Assembly: GCA_902493155.1 (NCBI GenBank)
Contig: CABUOE010000116.1
Location: forward strand, 1-7,035
Source of the DNA: an uncultured Eubacteriales bacterium
GTDB lineage: Bacteria; Bacillota; Clostridia; Oscillospirales; Ruminococcaceae
Direction of reading: 5' to 3'
DNA: 7,035 nt
Position 1 is the stretch's first letter. The number at the start of each line of letters is the position of its first letter. Of this stretch, positions 1 through 6,823 are shown piece by piece. The notes below the pieces were generated by a model, which did no database searches, was not told where the DNA came from, and saw only the letters and a list, made by a program, of their open reading frames with translations. The translations under genes were made by a program, and so were the position numbers.

Positions 1-11
1 GGAGGCCCGTA

Positions 12-617
12 ATGGCACTTGAAAATAAACTTGGCATCACCAACTCCGCCGAGCTTGCCCGCGAGGAGGAGCGGATCAGCAAAAGGAAGGCCGTGGAACT
101 GTTTGAAAGCGGCGCTCTGGATAAGCTGGCACCCGGCAGATTTGCGTCGCTGCAAGCCATTCACAAGGCGCTTTTCGAGGGTATTTATGACTTTGCCGGT
201 GAACTGCGCACGGTGAATCTTGCAAAGGGCAATTTCCGTTTTGCCCCTTTGATGTATCTGGAGGCGGCGCTTGGAAACATCGACAAGATGCCCCAGTCCA
301 CCTATGACGAGATCATCGAAAAGTATGTGGAGATGAATATCGCCCACCCGTTCCGAGAGGGCAACGGCCGCAGTACCCGCCTGTGGCTTGACCAGATGCT
401 GAAAGCCGGCATCGGGCAGGTGGTGGATTGGAGCAAGGTCGATAAAGAGGACTACCTACTGGCCATGGAGCGCAGCCCCATCAAGGACGTGGAGATCAAG
501 GTGCTGCTGAAGGCGGCCCTGACCGATGACGTGAACAGCCGTGAAGTTTTTATGAAGGGCATCGACCACAGCTACTATTACGAGGGATATACTACGTTCA
601 AGGCGGAAGAATTGTAA
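12..617 (+). CDS. Fic-domain protein, class III (predicted adenylyltransferase with built-in inhibitory helix)
   Basis: The 201-residue protein carries a full Fic active-site motif, HPFREGNGRSTR at residues 112-123, with catalytic His112, metal-binding Glu116, Asn118 and the phosphate-binding arginines Arg120 and Arg123. The preceding segment at 65-79 (LRTVNLAKGNFRFAP) matches the flap that docks target side chains. Near the C-terminus, SYYYEG at 187-192 fits the [S/T]xxxE[G/N] inhibitory motif. Its C-terminal position defines class III Fic proteins such as Neisseria NmFic. In that class Glu of the motif blocks productive ATP binding, and AMP transfer to DNA gyrase or topoisomerase IV has been reported; the target here is unknown. 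All key residues are present, so an active, self-inhibited enzyme is expected. The ATG at 12 follows GGAGG at 1-5 with a 6-base spacer. Length is normal for the class. The gene is GC-rich (36 of 60 bases in 61-120), unlike the helicase gene that follows. Any upstream partner lies outside the window. Confidence 0.93.
   Translation: MALENKLGITNSAELAREEERISKRKAVELFESGALDKLAPGRFASLQAIHKALFEGIYDFAGELRTVNLAKGNFRFAPLMYLEAALGNIDKMPQSTYDEIIEKYVEMNIAHPFREGNGRSTRLWLDQMLKAGIGQVVDWSKVDKEDYLLAMERSPIKDVEIKVLLKAALTDDVNSREVFMKGIDHSYYYEGYTTFKAEEL
610..617. repeat. Left copy of an 8-base direct repeat (AATTGTAA)
   Basis: AATTGTAA covers the last sense codon and stop codon of the Fic gene. The same 8 bases recur at 5611-5618, and 9 of 10 bases match if two more are included. 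The two copies bracket the AT-rich helicase gene, so they could be a target-site duplication or insertion scar. An 8-base match in AT-rich DNA can also arise by chance. Confidence 0.25.
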
Positions 618-719
618 ATCAAAAATGCAAAACGACGGGCAGATACTTTGATGGGGATTGCGTCATGCATTAGCTTAGGCTGAAATTTGATTTGCAGTGC
701 CGTTATAAAGTTTATTGGC

Positions 720-727
720 GGAGGGGG
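720..727 (+). promoter_or_regulatory. Ribosome binding site that decides the helicase start
   Basis: GGAGGGGG lies 11 bases before the ATG at 739. The reading frame is also open from a TTG at 715, but that codon lies upstream of this site and has no purine-rich site of its own (the preceding bases are AT-rich). The ATG at 739 is therefore preferred. It also puts the first exonuclease strand (SIVFIDTEV) directly at the N-terminus. Confidence 0.75.
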
Positions 728-738
728 AACGTGCTCGA

Positions 739-3700
739 ATGGCGAAGTCTATTGTCTTTATCGACACAGAAGTTGGTGTTGATGACCACAAAATCCACGA
801 TATTGGTGCGGTTCGGCAAGACCGAGCCTATTTTCACTCGGCATCTGTCCGAAATTTTGTTGAATTCATAGCAGGGGCGGAGTACATTTGCGGACATAAC
901 ATTCTTCACCACGACTTAAAGTATATCCATGATTCACTTGGTTATGAACTTCGGGTTACTGTGATTGATACGCTTTATCTTTCGCCGCTTTTGTTTCCGA
1001 AACGTCCATATCATGCGTTACTAAAAGATGACAAGCTTCAGACGGAACAACTCAATGATCCGGTAAATGATTGCCAAAAGGCCGCTTCCCTTTTTTATGA
1101 TGAGGTCAATGCTTTTTTTGATTTACCGCCGAAAGTGAAGCAGATTTTTTGCTGTTTGCTATACGATCATCCTGAGTTCAGCGGTTTTTTTCAATATGTA
1201 AACTTCCGCCCGTACAAGGCAAAAATTTATGAGTTAATCCACATGGAGTATGAGGGGCGTATTTGCACAAACGCTGATCTGTTGCCATTGATTCGGCATT
1301 ATCCGGTGGAACTGGCTTATGCACTTGCATTGATTGGAGCAAATGACGAGCATTCTATTACACCGCCGTGGTTGCTGAAGAATTATCCGAAAATAGAAAA
1401 TGTGATTAAATATCTTCGAGGGATGCCGTGTGCGAATGGATGCACTTACTGCCATAATGCATTGGATATTCATAGGGAACTTAAACGCATATTTGGATAC
1501 GACAGCTTTCGTACATATAATGGTGAACCTCTGCAAGAAAAGGCTGCTCAGGCCGCTGTAGACGGAAAATCCGTTCTGGCGGTATTTCCAACCGGTGGTG
1601 GAAAATCTATCACGTTCCAACTTCCGGCATTAATGGCAGGAAAAGCGGTCCACGGACTAACCGTTGTGATTTCTCCGTTGCAATCTTTAATGAAGGATCA
1701 GGTAGATAATTTGAACGCTATTGGGATCAATGAAGCGGTGACTGTTAACGGCTTGCTTGATCCAATTGAGCGTGCAAATGCTTTGGAGCGGGTGGCAAAT
1801 GGTTCGGCAACGCTTCTCTACATATCCCCAGAACAACTGCGCTCAAGAACCATCGAAAAGTTGTTGGTATCTCGAAATGTTGCACGGTTCGTTATTGACG
1901 AAGCTCACTGCTTCTCAGCTTGGGGACAGGATTTCCGTGTTGACTACCTATATATTGGTGATTTTATCCGTGAACTGCAAAAACAGAAAACGGACAAAAG
2001 GCCAATTCCAGTATCTTGCTTTACTGCAACTGCAAAGCAAAAAGTCATCAGCGATATCTGTGGTTATTTCAAACGTAAGCTAGATTTGGATTTGGAGATA
2101 TTTGCATCTTCTGCGACACGTGAAAATCTTCACTATACCGTGCTCTATAAGGAAACAGATGACGAAAAATATGCTGCACTTCGTGACCTCATTGCACAAA
2201 AGAACTGCCCTACCATCGTTTATGTGTCCCGGACCAAACGTACACACGAGCTTGCAGAAAAACTGACAAATGATGGGTTCCCAGCTAAACCGTTCAACGG
2301 AAAAATGGATTCAAATGGCAAAATCGCAAATCAGGAATCTTTTATTCGAAATGAGATCAAAGTAATTGTGGCAACCTCTGCTTTCGGCATGGGAGTAGAT
2401 AAAAAAGATGTCAAGCTTGTGATTCACTATGATATTTCAAGTTCTTTGGAGGATTATGTTCAGGAAGCCGGGCGTGCCGGACGCGATCCGTCTATGCAGG
2501 CTGAATGCTATGTGCTGTTTAATGACAATGACCTAGATAAGCATTTTCTTTTGCTCAACCAAACCAAACTGAGTATCAGCGAAATCCAACAGGTTTGGAA
2601 AGCAATCAAAGATTTGACAAAGTTTCGTTCAAGCGTATGCTGTTCTCCACTGGAGATTGCACGCCAAGCAGGTTGGGACGATTCAGTCAGCGATATTGAA
2701 ACTCGTGTGAAGACTGCGGTATCTGCATTAGAAAATGCAGGTTACGTGAAGCGTGGAAGAAATATGCCCCATGTTTATGCAACGAGTATTCTGGCAAGAG
2801 ATATGCGAGAGGCTTCTTTCCGTATTGATCGATCTGCATTGTTTTCAGATGGACAACGTACAAATGCAAAACGTATCATTAAATCATTAATTTCCAGCCG
2901 AAGTATTGCAAAAGCAGGTAACGATGATGCTGAATCACGGATAGATTATCTTGCTGATATTCTTGGTATGACAAAGGACGAAGTCATTAACTGCGTTAAT
3001 TTGATGAGGCAAGATGGCCTGCTGGCGGACTCTATGGATATGTCGGCCTATATCTTCGCAACTGATACCGAGAATAAATCTACGTTGATATTGGAGCATT
3101 TTGCAACGTTAGAGCATTTTTTGCTGGATCAGTTGACCGATGAGGGCATAGACTTTGATCTTAAAGATCTCAATGAACGAGCCCTTGCAGAAGGAATCGC
3201 CACATCCAGTGTGAAAAAATTGCGTACGCTACTTTATTTTCTAACGATTAAAAGCTATGTGCGTAAGTCGGAATCTGGCATATCTAAAACGATCCGCCTC
3301 GTTCCATCTATGGATCTACCGAGATTAGAAACAAAGTACCAGAGCCGGATAGATATCTGCCATTTCATTTTAGAGTTGCTATATGCCAAAGCTAACCAGT
3401 TAGATATAGCAGAGCAAGAGGGAAAACCGGTACAGTTTTCTCTTATCGAATTGTACCATGCATACATAGCTTCTCCAAATCTCACAACAAATAAAGACAC
3501 GACATCCCTAACAGATATCGAAGATGCTTTGCTCTATCTATCTAAGATTGGTGCTCTGAAATTAGAGGGCGGTTTTCTTGTTTTGTACAATGGCATGGAG
3601 ATTAAGCGTCTAATCACAGACAACCGAATCAAATACAAAGTAGACGATTATCGTTTTCTGGATGAATTCTATAAACAGAAGATCCGTCAGATCCATATAG

Positions 3701-5550
3701 TCGGGGAGTATGCTAATCTAATGGTGCGTGACTATCAGGCGGCATTGCAATTTGTACAGGACTATTTTCAGATGGATTTTCGAAAATTTGTTACAAAGTA
3801 TTTTAAAGGTGAGCGGATTCAAGACATCGACCGCAATATCACGCCACAGAAATACCATCAGCTATTTGGAGAACTGTCTGACAAACAATCACAGATCATC
3901 AATGATGCTGACTCCAAGTATATTGTAGTTGCCGCTGGGCCTGGTAGTGGTAAAACGCGTGTGCTTGTTCATAAGCTGGCCGCACTACTGTTGCTGGAGG
4001 ATGTTAAGCACGAACAGTTGCTGATGCTTACTTTTTCCCGCGCTGCGGCAACAGAATTCAAAAAGCGCCTAATAGAACTGATCGGGAATGCGGCAAATTT
4101 TGTAGAGATTAAGACATTTCACTCTTACTGCTTTGATCTGCTTGGAAAAATCGGAAGTTTAGAAGGAGTTGATGACGTAGTAAAAAATGCTGCCGAGATG
4201 ATCAAAAATGGAGAAGTTGAGCAGGGTAAAATTGTAAAAAGCGTATTGGTCATTGACGAGGCGCAAGACATGGATGCCAATGAATTTGATCTCATTAGTG
4301 CCATGATGCAGGCAAACGATGATATGCGCGTAATCGCTGTTGGAGATGATGACCAAAACATCTATGCATTTCGTGGATCTGATTCTAAGTATCTGCGTAC
4401 GCTGATTGAAAACCGTGGAGCAACAAAATACGAGATGACGGAGAACTATCGTAGTGGAGCAACAATTGTTGCACTTGCTAACTCGTTTGCGAAAACCATA
4501 CAAGATCGGATGAAATTGGCCCCTGTCGAAGCAGTTCGGGAGGACTGCGGGATCGTTCGGATTACACATCATCACGAGAAACACATGGAAACAGCCGTTG
4601 TTAATGAGGTCATTTCTACGCAAGGGAACAGCCAATGTTGCATTCTTACCAACACAAATGATGAAGCACTTCGCCTGTTAGGATTGTTAACGAAAAGCGG
4701 CATTCGAGCAAAGTTAATCCAATCACTGGATGGATTCCGATTATATAATCTGGTCGAGGTTCGCTACTTTTTGAAAAAGATTGACGCTGGACTAAAATCT
4801 CCCGTCATTTCAAATGACCTATGGAATAGAGCCAAAGAACATTTGTTTGATGCGTATGCAGGAAGTCCGTGCTTGGAGATTTGCGGCAATTTAATCCGTG
4901 ATTTTGAGGAAACTAATCCTACAAAGTACCGTACAGACCTAGAGGAATTCATTCGCGAATCAAACTACGAGGACTTTTATCCTGATGATCATGAAATAGT
5001 ATTTATTTCTACTATTCATAAAGCAAAAGGACGCGAGTTTGACACCGTTTATATGATGCTAGACGGAAATACTGCCGCTACAGATGAGGAAAAAAGAAAA
5101 CTTTATGTAGGAATGACACGTGCAAAAAACGCCTTGTATATTCACTGTAACACAGAACTGTTTTCTGCCATAGCCATCCCAGAGATTGAATATATTGAGG
5201 ATCAGAACTGCTATGAAGAACCGACCGAGCTTACGCTTCAGTTAACACACAGAGATGTTGTGCTGGATTTCTTCAAAGGCAAAAAGGAATTACTTCTTAA
5301 GCTGCGCAGTGGTATGGCACTTTCTCTTATAGACTGCTACCTTCTTGCTAAACTGAACGGTAAAACCGTCCGAATTGCTAAGCTCTCTAAGGCGTGCAAA
5401 GACCGGATTGAAAGTTTACTGTCCAAAGGTTATTGCCCCGTTTCTGCAGAGATACGTTTTATTGTAGCGTGGAAAAAGGAAGGCGATGCGGATGAGACAC
5501 CGGTGGTTTTGCCAGATATACACTTTCAAAAAGAACTATCTATAAAGTAA
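739..5550 (+). CDS. Exonuclease-RecQ-UvrD fusion: DEDD exonuclease-like domain plus SF2 RecQ helicase plus SF1 UvrD/Rep helicase
   Basis: This 1603-residue protein is predicted to unwind and process DNA in the cytoplasm. Residues about 1-135 resemble a DEDD 3'-5' exonuclease: D9 and E11 in FIDTEV, HN...D at 53-59, D77, and N106/D111 where a DEDDh enzyme would have His and Asp. A C-x3-C-x2-C-H cluster (C231, C235, C238, H239) follows. A RecQ-like helicase spans about 250-620: Walker A PTGGGKS (K289), DEAH at 387-390 followed by the RecQ aromatic loop (CFSAWGQDFR), TAT at 429-431, AFGMGVD at 548-554 and QEAGRAGRD at 575-583. A helical, winged-helix-like linker runs to about 1050. A UvrD/Rep helicase follows: AGPGSGKTR (K1072), TFSRAAATEF at 1098-1107, DEAQD at 1173-1177, GDDDQNIYAFRGS at 1202-1214, YRS at 1237-1239, HKAKGREFD at 1427-1435 and VGMTRAK at 1457-1463. 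A basic 140-residue tail ends the protein. Both ATPase cores look intact. Multi-domain RecQ-annotated proteins of this size occur in gut bacteria; repair versus defence is undecided. The gene is AT-richer than its neighbours (24-27 of 60 bases in three sampled lines). Confidence 0.9.
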   Translation: MAKSIVFIDTEVGVDDHKIHDIGAVRQDRAYFHSASVRNFVEFIAGAEYICGHNILHHDLKYIHDSLGYELRVTVIDTLYLSPLLFPKRPYHALLKDDKLQTEQLNDPVNDCQKAASLFYDEVNAFFDLPPKVKQIFCCLLYDHPEFSGFFQYVNFRPYKAKIYELIHMEYEGRICTNADLLPLIRHYPVELAYALALIGANDEHSITPPWLLKNYPKIENVIKYLRGMPCANGCTYCHNALDIHRELKRIFGYDSFRTYNGEPLQEKAAQAAVDGKSVLAVFPTGGGKSITFQLPALMAGKAVHGLTVVISPLQSLMKDQVDNLNAIGINEAVTVNGLLDPIERANALERVANGSATLLYISPEQLRSRTIEKLLVSRNVARFVIDEAHCFSAWGQDFRVDYLYIGDFIRELQKQKTDKRPIPVSCFTATAKQKVISDICGYFKRKLDLDLEIFASSATRENLHYTVLYKETDDEKYAALRDLIAQKNCPTIVYVSRTKRTHELAEKLTNDGFPAKPFNGKMDSNGKIANQESFIRNEIKVIVATSAFGMGVDKKDVKLVIHYDISSSLEDYVQEAGRAGRDPSMQAECYVLFNDNDLDKHFLLLNQTKLSISEIQQVWKAIKDLTKFRSSVCCSPLEIARQAGWDDSVSDIETRVKTAVSALENAGYVKRGRNMPHVYATSILARDMREASFRIDRSALFSDGQRTNAKRIIKSLISSRSIAKAGNDDAESRIDYLADILGMTKDEVINCVNLMRQDGLLADSMDMSAYIFATDTENKSTLILEHFATLEHFLLDQLTDEGIDFDLKDLNERALAEGIATSSVKKLRTLLYFLTIKSYVRKSESGISKTIRLVPSMDLPRLETKYQSRIDICHFILELLYAKANQLDIAEQEGKPVQFSLIELYHAYIASPNLTTNKDTTSLTDIEDALLYLSKIGALKLEGGFLVLYNGMEIKRLITDNRIKYKVDDYRFLDEFYKQKIRQIHIVGEYANLMVRDYQAALQFVQDYFQMDFRKFVTKYFKGERIQDIDRNITPQKYHQLFGELSDKQSQIINDADSKYIVVAAGPGSGKTRVLVHKLAALLLLEDVKHEQLLMLTFSRAAATEFKKRLIELIGNAANFVEIKTFHSYCFDLLGKIGSLEGVDDVVKNAAEMIKNGEVEQGKIVKSVLVIDEAQDMDANEFDLISAMMQANDDMRVIAVGDDDQNIYAFRGSDSKYLRTLIENRGATKYEMTENYRSGATIVALANSFAKTIQDRMKLAPVEAVREDCGIVRITHHHEKHMETAVVNEVISTQGNSQCCILTNTNDEALRLLGLLTKSGIRAKLIQSLDGFRLYNLVEVRYFLKKIDAGLKSPVISNDLWNRAKEHLFDAYAGSPCLEICGNLIRDFEETNPTKYRTDLEEFIRESNYEDFYPDDHEIVFISTIHKAKGREFDTVYMMLDGNTAATDEEKRKLYVGMTRAKNALYIHCNTELFSAIAIPEIEYIEDQNCYEEPTELTLQLTHRDVVLDFFKGKKELLLKLRSGMALSLIDCYLLAKLNGKTVRIAKLSKACKDRIESLLSKGYCPVSAEIRFIVAWKKEGDADETPVVLPDIHFQKELSIK

Positions 5551-5610
5551 TTCAACAGTAGAATAGGAGGATATTTCAGAAAGTGTTAACCAGCATATCG
5601 GACAAAGCAC

Positions 5611-5618
5611 AATTGTAA
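5611..5618. repeat. Right copy of an 8-base direct repeat (AATTGTAA)
   Basis: This is identical to the 8 bases at the Fic stop codon (610-617). It lies 61 to 68 bases after the helicase stop and directly before the long hairpin. Deleting 618-5618 in thought would leave Fic followed at once by the hairpin terminator and the convergent HipA-like gene, a sensible ancestral arrangement. Chance similarity is not excluded. Confidence 0.25.
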
Positions 5619-5665
5619 GTAATTGAAACGGCATCATGCCATTAACATGATGCCGTTTCGGTTAC
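5619..5665. terminator. Long hairpin between convergent genes, probable bidirectional terminator
   Basis: A perfect 14-base inverted repeat (5625-5638 and 5646-5659, arm GAAACGGCATCATG) encloses a 7-base loop. In plus-strand RNA the stem extends outward through two G-U pairs and four more pairs, to 5619 and 5665, for about 20 pairs in all. On the minus strand those two G-U positions become mismatches, so the minus-strand hairpin is shorter. The distal arm ends in TTTC, but there is no long T tract after it in either direction, so a classical intrinsic terminator is not fully met. The position between two convergent genes supports termination for both. The stop codon of the HipA-like gene (5662-5664) lies inside the outer stem. 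Confidence 0.75.
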
Positions 5666-6804
5666 ATTCGTATATCCAATAAAGCTCTCGCCCGTTTCTG
5701 CACTTGCCGTTCCACCATCCGCAATCTTTTTTCGGGCAGGTTATAGCGCGAGTGCTTCTTGAACTTGAAGTTCAGCAGATGCCGCAGCTTCTCGCGCAGC
5801 TCCGGTGTCAGCGCGGCCTTGGCTGTACCGAGAAAATCATCATACACGCTGGGGTACAGCGTTTCGATATATTCCTCCAATGCGGTCTCGTTCGCCCAGG
5901 CGTCCGCGCCTGCAAAATTAAAGAGGGAATTGCCATGGTCGAACAGGGGAGCGGGGGAGACAATGGTATTCGTCCGGTTATCGACCATCACGCCGAAGTT
6001 TCCAAAATGCCGGTCCACATTGCAGATCACCGCATCGAACACCAGCATTTCGTTCAGTGCGTTGACAAACTCGACTCCCATCTTCTCGTAATATGTCCTG
6101 ACAGCCCCCATGCCGCCCTTAGAAACGAGATGTCCGATTGGGAGGTAGGCATACGCCTTGTCGGTAAAAAGCTCGCAGGTGGAGCAGAGAACGCCTTTCC
6201 AACGGGATAAGCCGTAGGGGATTGCGTGAACGCCCATGGCGGCGGCGATTTGTGCGGCGTAAAACTCAGAGTATGGTTCGTTGCCGGTATTGGCCGCTCC
6301 CTCTGTGCCGCCCTTATAGAGATACACCTTACCGCCGATGCGCCGCCAGCATTTGCGGAGCATTCCGTTGGTGGTAAACTCCGGGCTGGAGAGCAGGGAA
6401 GTGCGGACGCTGCTGCCATAGCCGGTAAAGGCAAGCTCGGCCAGAACATTGCTGAATGGGTTATCGAAGAGATTTACTTTGCCGAAAGAAGCGGTGTCAC
6501 CGTCCTCGACGACCCAATAGCAATCGTTAAGTGATAGTCCTTTACAAACACCGATAATACTGAGCGGTCGGTTGAGGTTTAAGCCGCATTTTGCCAAAAG
6601 GCTATGGACGTAGGCGCGGTTTTTGGGAATCGCGCGGCGGCGCAGCCAACGGCTCAATCCATCCGGCGTAGGCGTCAGATCAAGCGGCAGAAATGCCGCT
6701 TTTTCTTCGTTTGTCCAAAGAATTTGGATCTCCGGCTCACTGGTATCGGTCGTTGCGGAGAATTTAACGAGCGGTTCATCGAACTGCTTTAAAATATAGT
6801 TCAT
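5662..6804 (-). CDS. HipA-like protein kinase (HipA_C domain)
   Basis: The 380-residue protein has the hallmarks of the HipA-type kinase fold in its C-terminal two thirds. YLYKGG at 161-166 supplies the likely ATP-binding Lys164, followed by a glycine- and threonine-rich loop leading to EPYSEFYA (176-183). The catalytic loop is CNVDRHFGNFG at 261-271 with Asp264 and Asn269, and the metal-binding segment is LFDHGNS at 287-293 with Asp289. HipA family members phosphorylate protein targets (glutamate-tRNA ligase for E. coli HipA) and can cause growth arrest; the target here is unknown. The first 110 residues do not look like the usual HipA N-terminal domain. They contain a basic stretch (LSRWLRRRAIPKNRAYV, 50-66) and GVCKGLSLNDCYWVV (85-99), which I know only as a recurring Firmicute pattern without a function. 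No HipB-like DNA-binding partner is adjacent. Instead the gene follows the AAA+/DUF4143-type gene by 19 bases on the same strand, suggesting one operon. The gene is GC-rich (36 of 60 bases in 6301-6360). Confidence 0.87.
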   Translation of the reverse strand: MNYILKQFDEPLVKFSATTDTSEPEIQILWTNEEKAAFLPLDLTPTPDGLSRWLRRRAIPKNRAYVHSLLAKCGLNLNRPLSIIGVCKGLSLNDCYWVVEDGDTASFGKVNLFDNPFSNVLAELAFTGYGSSVRTSLLSSPEFTTNGMLRKCWRRIGGKVYLYKGGTEGAANTGNEPYSEFYAAQIAAAMGVHAIPYGLSRWKGVLCSTCELFTDKAYAYLPIGHLVSKGGMGAVRTYYEKMGVEFVNALNEMLVFDAVICNVDRHFGNFGVMVDNRTNTIVSPAPLFDHGNSLFNFAGADAWANETALEEYIETLYPSVYDDFLGTAKAALTPELREKLRHLLNFKFKKHSRYNLPEKRLRMVERQVQKRARALLDIRM

Positions 6805-6810
6805 GATAAA

Positions 6811-6818
6811 TCCTCCTC
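6811..6818 (-). promoter_or_regulatory. Ribosome binding site of the HipA-like gene
   Basis: On the minus strand GAGGAGGA lies 6 bases before the ATG at 6804-6802, nearly ideal in sequence and spacing. It sits within the 19-base gap after the upstream stop codon (6826-6824), which fits strong translation of a second cistron in an operon and fixes the start. Confidence 0.85.
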
Positions 6819-6823
6819 AAAAG

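Noticed and set aside
624..696. Inverted repeat TGCAAA / TTTGCA in the gap after Fic
   Set aside because: The arms are six bases long and some 60 bases apart, too short and too far apart to support a terminator or operator.
618..714. Short reading frames after the Fic gene (ATG at about 625 and about 650)
   Set aside because: They run only 8 to 10 codons, have no ribosome binding site and no recognisable product.
687..715. Possible promoter for the helicase gene: TTGATT at 687-692 with TATAAA at 704-709
   Set aside because: The spacing is only 11 bases. At a 17-base spacing the -10 candidate (710-715, GTTTAT) is poor. A promoter somewhere in 618-738 is likely, but I cannot place it.
715..738. 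Upstream TTG start extending the helicase by 8 residues
   Set aside because: It has no ribosome binding site, while the ATG at 739 has a strong one and begins just before the first conserved strand.
4125..4635. Minus-strand open frames of 78 and 158 codons opposite the UvrD part
   Set aside because: They overlap the Walker A-to-motif IV region of a clearly coding plus-strand gene and show no plausible protein features.
5704..6534. Plus-strand open frames of 102 to 168 codons opposite the HipA-like gene
   Set aside because: They are shadows of a GC-rich gene on the other strand. Their products are low-complexity, without recognisable motifs, and the minus-strand frame has clear kinase motifs.
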